NCBI RefSeq assembly: GCF_000250875.1
Contig: NZ_JH604962.1
Location: forward strand, 1 to 6,485
Length of the DNA stretch: 6,485 nucleotides
DNA from: Sutterella parvirubra YIT 11816
GTDB taxonomy: Bacteria; Pseudomonadota; Gammaproteobacteria; Burkholderiales; Burkholderiaceae_F
Direction of reading: 5' to 3'
Below the pieces are notes generated by a model. It was not told the DNA's origin, made no database searches, and saw only the letters and a list, made by a program, of their open reading frames with translations. The number at the start of each line of letters is the position of its first letter. Within the stretch, counting starts at the first letter, position 1. Positions 1 through 6,439 of the stretch are shown here, piece by piece. Both the position numbers and the translations under genes were made by a program.

Positions 1-73
1 TTACACGTTATTCCCTTACTAGTCCTTAGAGGGCGGTGCCGACCCGTCTTTTCGCACTGTCCGGAGACCGCCC

Positions 74-304
74 ATGCAGCGCCGCACGCTTCTTCCGATG
101 CTTCTTCTCGCTCCCGCCGCGCTGACAGCCGGTCCGGCCCTGGCCCGCGGCTTGAAGGCCCCGGCGAAGGCGCAGCCGACGTTCGGGGAGACGCCCGACG
201 GGCGGGCGGCAGGTGTCGAGAAGGTGAAGAGCGCCCCGATCGCCTCCAACATCCGCGCGGGCCTTCCCCGCTACATGCACCCGGTCGCGGCTTGGCGGGT
301 GTGA
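74..304 (+). CDS. Small putative exported protein, unknown function (76 aa)
   Basis: I do not recognise this protein. Its N-terminus has the layout of a cleavable signal peptide: two arginines at residues 3-4, a hydrophobic stretch of Leu/Ala/Pro/Met at about 6-19, and an Ala-Leu-Ala motif at 22-24, predicting cleavage after A24 and a mature peptide of about 52 residues. The RR-T-L-L start is only a weak twin-arginine resemblance; ordinary Sec export is simpler. The mature part is basic and rich in Ala, Pro, Gly and Arg, with no cysteine and no recognisable domain, so it may be periplasmic and partly disordered. The ATG at 74 is supported by a GGAG Shine-Dalgarno at 63-66 with 7-nt spacing. 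The gene stands alone on this strand and converges on the porin. The signal peptide and ribosome site argue that it is real; the short length in GC-rich DNA argues for caution. Confidence 0.5.
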   Translation: MQRRTLLPMLLLAPAALTAGPALARGLKAPAKAQPTFGETPDGRAAGVEKVKSAPIASNIRAGLPRYMHPVAAWRV

Positions 305-320
305 GGAGCGTCGGCGCACA

Positions 321-367
321 CTGATCCGGCCAACCCGGCTGATCCGGCCGAACCCGGTCGAACCCGG
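321..367. repeat. Short imperfect GC-rich tandem repeat
   Basis: Two near-identical units, at 321-338 (18 nt) and 339-357 (19 nt, one inserted G), both start CTGATCCGGCC and end AACCCGG. A partial third copy, TCGAACCCGG, follows at 358-367. It lies between the stop of the small exported gene and the convergent terminator. It is too short and too few in copies to be a CRISPR array. Slippage-generated noncoding repeat is the simplest reading. Confidence 0.6.
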
Positions 368-420
368 CCGAGCGATTGCGGAGCTGCGGCCGAAGCGCCG
401 CCGCCCGAATCACGCCCCGT

Positions 421-470
421 ACAAACAAAGAAGCGGCGTTGGGTTTTCACGCCCAAAGCCGCTTTTCTCA
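421..470 (-). terminator. Intrinsic terminator of the porin gene, probably bidirectional
   Basis: A 13-bp stem pairs 431-443 with 452-464, with one mismatch at the eighth pair and an 8-nt loop (444-451). Read on the minus strand, the stem is followed by a T-rich tail (CTTTGTTTGT, complement of 421-430), about 67 nt after the porin stop. Read on the plus strand it is followed by TTTTCTC, so it could also stop transcription coming from the small gene ending at 304. This is the expected arrangement between convergent genes. Confidence 0.85.
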
Positions 471-530
471 CCGAATCGTCCGCCGACCTGACCGGTTCTC
501 CCCTCCGGACCGGCCGACGAAACGCCCCGG

Positions 531-1679
531 TCAGAACTTGTGGTTCACCCCCACGAAGACGGTCGAGGCCGAGTGGCCCGGCTTGTCGGTCGGGAAGTTC
601 GAAGAACCGCCGCCGCCCGTCAGACCGTAGTTGGCGAGGTCGCCGTTCCAGACAGCCGCGACGCCCGTGTAGAGGAACGTGCGCTTCGAGAGCGAGTAGT
701 CGTAGCGGGTGCCGGCCGCAACCGCATCGCCGTCCGAATCCGTGAGGTTCTTCAGGTACCCCACGCTCGCGGCCCACTTGCCCTGCCCCATCGGCATCGA
801 GAAGCCCACCTGAGTGGCGAGCACGTCGGAACCCTTCCGGATGTCGTCCGCACCCTTCTTGTAGGCCATCGTGAAGACGGGCTTCACGACGCCGAAGTCG
901 TAGCCGACCGAAAAGTCGAGCTGGTAGTCGGTCGAGGGCGACACGTCGCCCGAGGGCATCACCTTGTGTTCGGCCTTGGCAGCGGAGGCGGCCCCGACGA
1001 CGGTCAACGCATCCTGCATGAAGCGCACCGACGCGCCGTAGTAGTTGCCGCGGGTGGTCGAGACTTCGCCGTTCTTCTTCGTCGTTTCGCCGAGACCCAC
1101 GAAGAGGCTCACGATCGTGCTGCCGAAAAGCTTGGGCGAGGTGTAGGAGATTGCGTTTTCGCTACGGGCGTTGAAGTCGTCCATCGCGCCGCCGTTGACG
1201 CCGGCGTAGCCGGGCGCGGAGAAGGTGCCCATGGCGGAGCCGAGCGAGTAGCCCACCGGGTCGGTCGAAGCCAACGCGATGAAGGTCGGCGTGTACTGGT
1301 AGCCGAAGCGCACTTCACCGAAGGAACCACGGAGACCGAGGTTCGCCTGACGCTGGAACATGTAGTTCCCGGCCGTGGGCGAGCCGTCGGGGGTGGACAT
1401 GCCGTTCTCCGGCAGGAAGCCCATCTCAAGGTTGAAGGAGGCCTTCAAGCCTTCGCCCATGTCCTCTTCGCCCGAGACGAGGAGGAACGAGGGCGTCGCG
1501 CCGCCCGACGACAGACGCCCCTGCGTGCCGCTGCTCGTCGTGTAGGCCTCGACGTACGTGTCGATGCGGCCCGAAACGTTGATGTCGGCCGCCTGGGCGG
1601 GGATCGAAAGCGCGGCGCAGGCGAGCGCCGTCGCGGCGGAGAGCACGCGGACCGCGGCGGTCTGGCGAAGGAGCGTCAT
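531..1679 (-). CDS. Outer-membrane general porin, Gram-negative trimeric type (382 aa)
   Basis: This protein is predicted to form a 16-stranded beta-barrel channel in the outer membrane for passive diffusion of small hydrophilic solutes, probably as a trimer. Residues 1-30 form a signal peptide (R5 and R11, an Ala/Leu-rich core, then Ala-Gln-Ala at 28-30). The mature protein begins near A31-D32 and has the alternating polar/hydrophobic, Gly- and aromatic-rich pattern of barrel strands. Family-like blocks are visible: NLGLRGSFGEVRFGYQYTP in the first third, followed by a long segment that should include constriction loop L3, and then a segment ending ENAISYTSPKLFG. The last residue is Phe (…VGVNHKF), the signature recognised by the BAM machinery. 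Length is typical for Burkholderiales/Neisseria-type porins (about 350-400 aa). The start at 1679 has AAGGA upstream with good spacing. Transcription probably ends at the hairpin at 431-464. Substrate preference cannot be read from the sequence. Confidence 0.93.
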   Translation of the reverse strand: MTLLRQTAAVRVLSAATALACAALSIPAQAADINVSGRIDTYVEAYTTSSGTQGRLSSGGATPSFLLVSGEEDMGEGLKASFNLEMGFLPENGMSTPDGSPTAGNYMFQRQANLGLRGSFGEVRFGYQYTPTFIALASTDPVGYSLGSAMGTFSAPGYAGVNGGAMDDFNARSENAISYTSPKLFGSTIVSLFVGLGETTKKNGEVSTTRGNYYGASVRFMQDALTVVGAASAAKAEHKVMPSGDVSPSTDYQLDFSVGYDFGVVKPVFTMAYKKGADDIRKGSDVLATQVGFSMPMGQGKWAASVGYLKNLTDSDGDAVAAGTRYDYSLSKRTFLYTGVAAVWNGDLANYGLTGGGGSSNFPTDKPGHSASTVFVGVNHKF

Positions 1680-1688
1680 GGTTGGATT

Positions 1689-1694
1689 TCCTTT
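1689..1694 (-). promoter_or_regulatory. Ribosome binding site of the porin gene
   Basis: On the minus strand AAAGGA lies 9-14 nt before the porin ATG (minus-strand reading AAAGGAAATCCAAC-ATG). It fixes the start at 1679, which also gives a complete signal peptide. No convincing -35/-10 pair was found in the roughly 200 nt upstream. Confidence 0.7.
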
Positions 1695-1869
1695 GGTTTT
1701 TCTTTTGCCGTAGGGAAAAGACGGGCTCGGACAGGCGTCGTCCGTCTTCAGGTGACGCGAAGCCTATCAGAAAAACCGCAGAAACGTACCGAGCGTTACT
1801 CAAAAGTAGCCGAAATGCGGTATCCGCGTTGCACGGGGCCGACAGGACGGAAGGCGAAAAAAGTACGTG

Positions 1870-1919
1870 CGCACACAAAAACGCTGTGAAATCAAGCGAT
1901 TTCACGGCGTTCCGTACTT
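1870..1919 (-). terminator. Intrinsic terminator downstream of the lipoprotein gene
   Basis: A 14-bp stem (1880-1893 with 1898-1911, one pair non-Watson-Crick) closes an AAGC tetraloop. On the minus strand the stem runs directly into GCGTTTTTGTGTG, a T-tract suited to rho-independent termination, about 50 nt after the lipoprotein stop. No T-tract follows on the plus strand. Around it is a second, outer perfect repeat: AAGTACG at 1861-1867 and CGTACTT at 1913-1919. The position separates the lipoprotein transcript from the porin downstream. Confidence 0.75.
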
Positions 1920-1926
1920 GATGCGG

Positions 1927-1947
1927 CGCCGGGCGGGGCGCCCGGCG
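1927..1947 (-). repeat. Perfect GC-only hairpin just after the lipoprotein stop
   Basis: CGCCGGGCG at 1927-1935 and CGCCCGGCG at 1939-1947 form a perfect 9-bp stem with a GGG spacer. It sits 13 nt beyond the lipoprotein stop codon and just before the T-tailed terminator in the direction of transcription. It has no T-tract itself, so it is more likely an RNA 3'-end stabiliser, or a pause element assisting the terminator, than a terminator alone. Confidence 0.6.
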
Positions 1948-1959
1948 GATTGTCGGGGC

Positions 1960-2502
1960 TTATTCGGCGGCCTGCGGATTCGCGGCCGGGACCGGGGTCT
2001 TCAAGAGGCGCGAGACGAAGGTCGCGACGTAGGCGTGGACGCGTTTGAGCGGAATCTCACCCTTTTCGTCCGCGGGGCCGGAGGCCTGCGCCATGGGACG
2101 CGTGCCTTCCAAAAGACGGAAGTCCATGCTCTTCAACTTCCCCTCCACCACCGCGAGGTCGTAGGTGATGGTCTTGGGGCAGGCCCCGGCGGGTTCGCCC
2201 TCACGCGTGAGCCTCGCGGCGACGCCGCCCGCCTGCATGCCCATGAGCAGCACGTTGTCCAACTGCTCGGACTGGATCTTGGCGTTCGGCATCAGGCAGA
2301 CCGTTTCGCCGGGGGTGAGCATCATGCGGCCGACGTCCCCCGTCGCCACCGTGTCGGCGGGCGTGGCCGCGTCAGCCTGGGCGTCGGCATCGCCGCCCCC
2401 GAACCCCGGCATCGAGCCGCAGCCCGCGAGGAGCACCGTGCCGGTGAGGATCGCCGCGGCGAGGAAGGTCTGTCGGCGAAGAGTGGTCGTGAGGGTCGGC
2501 AT
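1960..2502 (-). CDS. Putative lipoprotein of unknown function (180 aa)
   Basis: I do not recognise a named family. Residues 1-27 are a lipoprotein signal peptide: R9-R10, a hydrophobic core at about 13-26, and lipobox L25-A26-G27-C28, so signal peptidase II should leave a lipidated Cys28. Residue +2 is Gly, not Asp, which by the enterobacterial rule favours outer-membrane delivery. A flexible Gly/Ala/Asp-rich linker (about 29-58) leads to a compact domain at about 60-170 that has two more cysteines, C69 (…GETVCLMP) and C108 (…GACPK). These could form a periplasmic disulfide. The Cys…Cys-x-x-x-Ile-x-Tyr layout recalls small lipoproteins that bind nothing known; this is a loose impression, not an assignment. 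The start at 2502 has GGAG on the minus strand with 8-nt spacing. Its transcript appears independent, with its own terminator before the porin. Confidence 0.82.
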   Translation of the reverse strand: MPTLTTTLRRQTFLAAAILTGTVLLAGCGSMPGFGGGDADAQADAATPADTVATGDVGRMMLTPGETVCLMPNAKIQSEQLDNVLLMGMQAGGVAARLTREGEPAGACPKTITYDLAVVEGKLKSMDFRLLEGTRPMAQASGPADEKGEIPLKRVHAYVATFVSRLLKTPVPAANPQAAE

Positions 2503-2633
2503 GGGCTTGACTCCGGTGTGTGGTGAAGCTTCTTGTGTTCCTTTTCGGGGCGCGTCCGTGCGGCCGTTTCGAGCGTTCGTCGGCTCTTCCCGAGCCTACG
2601 CGCAACGCCGTCTTCTCGCGCCCTTGACGCTCC

Positions 2634-2639
2634 ATTGTA
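2634..2639 (-). promoter_or_regulatory. Candidate -10 element for the lipoprotein gene
   Basis: On the minus strand this reads TACAAT, one mismatch from the sigma-70 -10 consensus, in otherwise GC-rich DNA. It would start transcription near 2627 and give a 5' leader of about 125 nt before the lipoprotein ATG. No good -35 hexamer lies 15-18 bp upstream, so the call is weak. Confidence 0.25.
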
Positions 2640-2803
2640 CTTTCGGTGCGGAGGAAAGTTCGCTTTCCGGATCGTTTTTGAGGCGGATTCGAAGAAGCCC
2701 TTTGACGGTGATGAGGGCGAAGGCTGGGACGAAGGTTTTGGGGAAGGTTTGGGCGGAGGGGCCCTCTTCCCGGAGGCTTCCGCCCGAAGGCTTCCCGCGC
2801 GCG

Positions 2804-2812
2804 TGATAACAT
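2804..2812 (+). promoter_or_regulatory. Candidate -10 element for gpmI
   Basis: TGATAACAT is the only AT-rich block near the gpmI start and contains TAACAT, which resembles the sigma-70 -10 consensus. It would start transcription near 2819, leaving a leader of about 130 nt. The bases 16-18 bp upstream do not resemble TTGACA, so an activator or a different sigma factor would be needed, or the call is wrong. Confidence 0.25.
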
Positions 2813-2951
2813 CGGGCGCACACATCGAAGGCGACGATGCGCACGATGCGGAGAGTCTCTTCAAGGCTTCTCCCGGCGCCGCGCCTTCTTCTCAAGCAAC
2901 GGCATTCTTCTTCCCGGGCGCCGCCCACCGGCCGGCGCCCCGCACCACGAC

Positions 2952-4487
2952 ATGACGAAACCCGTTCAGAAAGTCCTCCTCATGATCCTCGACGGCTGGG
3001 GCCGCGGCGACGGCTCCCGCGCCGACGTGATCTCGACGGTCCGCCCGCCCTTCCTCACCAACCTCGAAGCCTCCTGGCCGCACGCGCTCCTCAGGACCGA
3101 CGGCCTTTACGTGGGGCTCCCTGAAGGCCAGATGGGGAATTCGGAAGTCGGCCACCTCAACATCGGCGCCGGCCGCGTCGTCTACCAGGACCTCGTGAAG
3201 ATCAACAAGGCCTGCCGCGAGGGCACCCTGGGTGAGATCGAGGGCGTGAAGGCCTTGGTCTCCGCCGCGAAGAAGCCGGGCGCGCGTCTGCACCTCATGG
3301 GGCTCTTTTCGGACGGGGGCGTCCACGCCTCGAACGAACATCTCTACGCCTTCCTCTCGCTCGCCAAGAAGGAAGGGATTGAGGACGTCTGCGTCCACGC
3401 CTTCATGGACGGGCGCGACACCGACCCGAAGAGCGGGCTCGGGTTCATGCGTGAATTGGAAGCCAAGCTCGAATCCGGCGAGCTCCCCGGCAAAGTGGCG
3501 AGCATGATCGGCCGCTACTACGCGATGGACCGCGACAAGCGTTGGGAGCGCGTGAAGGAAGCCTATGACCTTCTGACGAAGGGGACCGGCAAGGCCGCCC
3601 CCCGCATGTCGGACGCTTTGGAAGCGAGCTACGCCGAGGGGGTGACGGACGAATTCGTGAAGGCGACCGTGGGGATCGACGCCGAGGGGCAGCCCCTCGG
3701 CCTCATCCGCCCGGGCGACGCCGTCCTCTTCCTCAACTTCCGAAACGACCGCGCGAAGGAACTCACCACGGTGCTCACCCAGCGCGAAGAGTCCGGCATG
3801 ACGCCGATCCCCATCTTCTTCGCGACGATGACCCCGTACGACGCGTCCTTCACCGGGCTCACCGTCCTCTTCCCGAAGGAAAACGTCGTCAACACGATCG
3901 GCGAATGGGTGGCGAAGCAGGGGCTCACGCAGCTCCGCATTGCGGAGACCGAAAAGTACGCGCACGTGACGTTCTTCCTGAACGGCGGGCGCGAGGCGCC
4001 GTTCGAGGGCGAAGACCGCATTCTGGTCCCGTCGCCCAAGGTGGCGACCTACGACTTGAAGCCCGAGATGAGCGCGCCTGAAGTCGCGGAGAAGCTCGCC
4101 GCCGCTCTGCGCGAAGAGCGCTTCGACTTCGTCTGCCTCAATTTCGCGAACGGCGACATGGTGGGCCACACCGGCGTCTACGACGCCGTCGAGAAGGCCG
4201 TGAAGGCCGTCGACGACGCGGCGAAGATCGTGGTGGAGGCGGCTTTGGAATCCGGCTACGAAGTCGTCCAGATCGCCGACCACGGGAACGCCGACTGCGT
4301 GATGAATGCGGACGGGAGCCCCAACACGGCGCATTCCTTGTCGCCCGTGCCGATCACGGTGGTGAGCAAGAGGGTCGCGGCGGTTCAATCCGGCGTCTTG
4401 GCGGACGTCGCGCCCACCGTGCTCGCGATGATGGGGGTGGAGGCGCCCGCTGAGATGACGGGGAAGGTGCTGGTCTCGTTCAAGTGA
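2952..4487 (+). CDS. gpmI: 2,3-bisphosphoglycerate-independent phosphoglycerate mutase (511 aa)
   Basis: This cytoplasmic enzyme interconverts 3-phosphoglycerate and 2-phosphoglycerate in glycolysis and gluconeogenesis without the 2,3-BPG cofactor, through a phosphoserine intermediate with two metal ions, typically manganese. The start is family-typical (…[10 protein letters not shown]). The ligands known from the Geobacillus enzyme are present: D14, S64 (the phosphorylated serine, in MGNSEVGH), D402 and H406 (NGDMVGH), D443 and H444 (ADHGN), and H461 (NTAHS). The alkaline-phosphatase-like domain is split across the N- and C-terminal parts; the inserted phosphotransferase domain between them contains SDGGVH and DGRDTDP. 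Length matches the family (about 505-515 aa). The ATG at 2952 is chosen by homology, because no Shine-Dalgarno is visible in the C-rich sequence before it. The gene appears monocistronic: it has a terminator 47 nt downstream and the lipoprotein gene diverges upstream. Confidence 0.97.
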   Translation: MTKPVQKVLLMILDGWGRGDGSRADVISTVRPPFLTNLEASWPHALLRTDGLYVGLPEGQMGNSEVGHLNIGAGRVVYQDLVKINKACREGTLGEIEGVKALVSAAKKPGARLHLMGLFSDGGVHASNEHLYAFLSLAKKEGIEDVCVHAFMDGRDTDPKSGLGFMRELEAKLESGELPGKVASMIGRYYAMDRDKRWERVKEAYDLLTKGTGKAAPRMSDALEASYAEGVTDEFVKATVGIDAEGQPLGLIRPGDAVLFLNFRNDRAKELTTVLTQREESGMTPIPIFFATMTPYDASFTGLTVLFPKENVVNTIGEWVAKQGLTQLRIAETEKYAHVTFFLNGGREAPFEGEDRILVPSPKVATYDLKPEMSAPEVAEKLAAALREERFDFVCLNFANGDMVGHTGVYDAVEKAVKAVDDAAKIVVEAALESGYEVVQIADHGNADCVMNADGSPNTAHSLSPVPITVVSKRVAAVQSGVLADVAPTVLAMMGVEAPAEMTGKVLVSFK

Positions 4488-4533
4488 GGTGACCGGGTTG
4501 CCCGGACGGCCTGACGGTTGACGCAGGCTGACG

Positions 4534-4571
4534 AAGGACGCTGCGGCGGGGAGCCCGGCGTCCTTTGTTTT
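4534..4571 (+). terminator. Intrinsic terminator of gpmI
   Basis: The outer stem pairs AAGGACGC (4534-4541) with GCGTCCTT (4558-4565). An inner CGGG/CCCG stem (4547-4550 with 4554-4557) sits on a GAG loop, leaving a 5-nt bulge on the left side. The T-rich tail TTTGTTTT follows at 4564-4571. It lies 47 nt after the gpmI stop on the same strand, so gpmI and hsdM should be transcribed separately. A smaller CCGGG-TTG-CCCGG hairpin lies between the stop codon and this element at 4493-4505. Confidence 0.75.
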
Positions 4572-4858
4572 GCGAGGAGGAACAACAGACGGTCGAAAGG
4601 CGGACGACGACCGACCGGACGGAGCACGGAGCCAAGCGCTCCGAGCCGGGGTTTCCTTGAGTTTGCGGAGGTTTTTCGGCCGATTTGCAGATACCCCACG
4701 ATACCTCGGGCGATTTCGGGCGACAATGTCGGAATCACTTTGACAGACCGGCGGCCTCGGGCCGCCTTCGCCCTGCCTTTTTCAGCGCATTTGTGCGCCT
4801 TCCTGCGCCTGGGCGAAGGTTGGTTTCAGCCACCTCCCAACCCCGAACTCATCCACCC
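4572..4858. other. Gene-free leader region before hsdM
   Basis: This stretch, part of the 371 nt between gpmI and hsdM, should hold the hsdM promoter, but I see no complete one. It contains a perfect TTGACA at 4740-4745 with no -10 at the right distance; a perfect 7-bp hairpin at 4750-4756 / 4760-4766 (GGCGGCC / GGCCGCC, TCG loop); and a small dyad GCGCA-TTTG-TGCGC at 4785-4798. There is also a direct repeat TCGGGCGA at 4706-4713 and 4716-4723, exactly 10 bp apart. The hsdM frame stays open upstream to an ATG at 4685, but that extension has no family character. Confidence 0.5.
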
Positions 4859-6430
4859 ATGCAGCTCACATCCCGAGACCTCAACGCCGCGCTTTGGGCG
4901 GCCGCGGACGAAATGCGCAAGGTCATGTCCGCCGACGTCTACAAGGACTACCTCCTCGGCCTCGTCTTCTACAAGGCGCTCTCCGACAAGATGCTGGTCG
5001 AAGCCTACGACCTCCTCACCGACGAAAAGCCCGAGAGTCTCGAAGCCGCTCAGGAAGCGTATGAGACCGCGGCCGCGGATCCCGACACCTGGGAAGAGCT
5101 CGAGGCCGAGATGACCGCCCGCTTCGGCTGTGCGATCCTCCCGCAGCACACCTTCACGGCGTTCTACGAGCAGATCAACAACCGCACCTTCATGCTCCGC
5201 GACCTGCAGCAGGCCTTCCGCGAAGTGGAGACCGCGAAGGGCGACGTCTACGAAGGACTCTTCGAAGACTTCGACGTGGACTCGAAGGACCTCGGGAAGA
5301 CCGTCGACAAGCGCAACGACATGATCGCGTCCGTCATCAAGGCGCTCGCGCACATCGACTTCAACCTCTACGACGAAGACGCCCTGGGCGACGCCTACGA
5401 GTACCTGATCTCGCAGTTCGCGTCGGAATCCGGGAAGAAGGCGGGCGAGTTCTACACGCCGCAGTCGGTCTCGGAATTGATCGCGAGCATCGTCACTCAC
5501 GGCCAGGCCTCGAAGTACGGCTTCACGGTCTACGACCCGACGTGCGGGTCGGGGTCGTTGCTTTTGCAGATCCGCAAGTTCGTCGAGAACGCCGGCGGCG
5601 TCGACAACCAGGCGGCCGTGCACTACTTCGGGCAGGAGCTCAAAAACCAGACCTACAACCTGGCGCGCATGAACATGATGCTTCACCGCGTGCCGGGGTC
5701 CCACCAGCATCTGCGAAACGGCGACACGCTCGATGCCGACTGGCCGACGGACGAGCCCACGAACTTCGACGCGGTCGTGATGAATCCGCCCTATTCCCAG
5801 AAGTACGACGCCCGGGAGGGGCTCCTCTCCGACCCGCGCTTCGCCCCCTACAAGAAGCTCCCGCCCGCGAGCAAGGCGGACTTCGCGTTCCTCATCCACG
5901 GGTTCTACCACCTGAAGGAAACAGGGACCATGGGGATCGTGCTCCCGCACGGGGTGCTATTCCGCGGGGGCGCGGAAGGCGTCATCCGCCAACGATTGTT
6001 GGAGACGGGGAGCATCTACGCCGTGATCGGTTTGCCCGCCGGGATCTTCTTCTCGACCGGGATCCCGACCTGCGTGATCATCCTGAAGAAGCAGAACCCG
6101 TCCCGCGACGTGCTCTTCATCGACGCATCGAAGGACTTCAAGAAGGAGCGCGCGAAGAACTACCTGATGCCCGAGCACCTGGAGAAGATCTTCCAGGCGT
6201 ACCTCGACCGCAAGGACGTGGAGAAGTACGCGCACTTGGCGTCGTTTGACGAAATCCGGGAGAACGACTTCAACCTCAACATTCCGCGCTATGTCGACAC
6301 CTCGGAGGAAGAGGAAGAGATCGACCTGCAGGCGGTCTTCCGCGAGCTCGCGGAGATCGAGCGGGAGGAAGCTGAGGTGGATCGGAAGTTGGCGGGGTTC
6401 TTTGCCGAACTCGGGATCTCGATGAAGTGA
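4859..6430 (+). CDS. hsdM: Type I restriction-modification system DNA methyltransferase subunit (523 aa)
   Basis: HsdM transfers a methyl group from S-adenosylmethionine to N6 of adenine, at a site chosen by HsdS, in an M2S1 complex; with HsdR it forms the restriction enzyme. The N-terminal helical domain (about 1-150) begins with the family pattern DLNAALWAAADEMR…YKDYLLGLVFYKALSDK. GEFYTPQSV (196-204) opens the methyltransferase domain. The SAM-binding motif I is D226-PTCGSGSLL and the catalytic motif IV is N309-P-P-Y. FGQELKNQTYNLARMNMMLHR and GIVLPHGVLFRGG…IYAVIGLPAGIF are also typical. A charged, probably coiled-coil tail from about residue 482 (run of five Glu at 483-487) fits contact with HsdS. 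I start at 4859 because the family N-terminus begins there and the length is right; an in-frame ATG at 4685 would add 58 atypical residues. No Shine-Dalgarno is visible at 4859. All key motifs are intact. An hsdS-like start follows after 9 nt; hsdR is not in view. Confidence 0.96.
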   Translation: MQLTSRDLNAALWAAADEMRKVMSADVYKDYLLGLVFYKALSDKMLVEAYDLLTDEKPESLEAAQEAYETAAADPDTWEELEAEMTARFGCAILPQHTFTAFYEQINNRTFMLRDLQQAFREVETAKGDVYEGLFEDFDVDSKDLGKTVDKRNDMIASVIKALAHIDFNLYDEDALGDAYEYLISQFASESGKKAGEFYTPQSVSELIASIVTHGQASKYGFTVYDPTCGSGSLLLQIRKFVENAGGVDNQAAVHYFGQELKNQTYNLARMNMMLHRVPGSHQHLRNGDTLDADWPTDEPTNFDAVVMNPPYSQKYDAREGLLSDPRFAPYKKLPPASKADFAFLIHGFYHLKETGTMGIVLPHGVLFRGGAEGVIRQRLLETGSIYAVIGLPAGIFFSTGIPTCVIILKKQNPSRDVLFIDASKDFKKERAKNYLMPEHLEKIFQAYLDRKDVEKYAHLASFDEIRENDFNLNIPRYVDTSEEEEEIDLQAVFRELAEIEREEAEVDRKLAGFFAELGISMK

Positions 6431-6432
6431 GG
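6429..6432 (+). promoter_or_regulatory. Ribosome binding site of hsdS, overlapping the hsdM stop codon
   Basis: GAGG overlaps the TGA of hsdM (6428-6430) and lies 7 nt before the ATG at 6440. It supports a real downstream gene that is translationally coupled to hsdM. Confidence 0.65.
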
Positions 6433-6439
6433 ATCAAGC

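Larger units (their letters stand above)
2503..2951. other. Divergent intergenic region between lipoprotein gene and gpmI (449 bp)
   Basis: No gene is convincing here, although several reading frames stay open because of the high GC content. The region should hold the promoters of two divergent genes. Candidate -10 elements are given as separate entries. The stretch 2690-2760 is purine-rich, with repeated GAAGGTTTTGGGG-like runs. A perfect 7-bp inverted repeat lies at 2751-2757 / 2779-2785 (GGGCGGA / TCCGCCC) around an inner GGGCCC palindrome; it has no T-tract and would fold in an RNA. No riboswitch class is recognised. Confidence 0.5.

Noticed and set aside
1..73. Possible promoter in the comparatively AT-rich left edge
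   Set aside because: TACTAG near 17-22 is a weak -10 candidate, and any -35 would fall outside the window, so it cannot be judged.
321..367. Possible CRISPR fragment
   Set aside because: The units are adjacent with no spacers and only about two and a half copies exist; no cas gene is present.
540..1889. Long plus-strand open frame (449 codons) opposite the porin
   Set aside because: Its translation is a Arg/Val/His-rich sequence without domains, and it lies antisense to a clear porin. It is the usual mirror frame of a GC-rich gene.
2533..2955. Plus-strand open frame of 140 codons in the divergent intergenic region
   Set aside because: There is no ribosome site or family resemblance, and its acidic Gly-rich stretch simply reflects the purine-rich DNA at 2690-2760.
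2837..3124. Plus-strand open frame overlapping the gpmI start, considered as a coupled leader peptide
   Set aside because: A GAAGG lies just upstream of its ATG, but the product is Arg/Pro-rich and featureless and runs deep into gpmI in another frame. Nothing supports translation.
2892..4388. Long minus-strand open frame (498 codons) opposite gpmI
   Set aside because: It is antisense to an intact, fully motif-supported GpmI and has no recognisable domain.
4740..4745. Perfect TTGACA as a -35 element for hsdM
   Set aside because: At 15-19 bp downstream there is only a GC hairpin and nothing resembling TATAAT, so a working sigma-70 promoter is not supported.
4685..4858. In-frame upstream start that would add 58 residues to HsdM
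   Set aside because: The added residues are low in family character, and the type I methyltransferase N-terminus aligns from the ATG at 4859, giving the usual length. The frame is open upstream only because the DNA is GC-rich.
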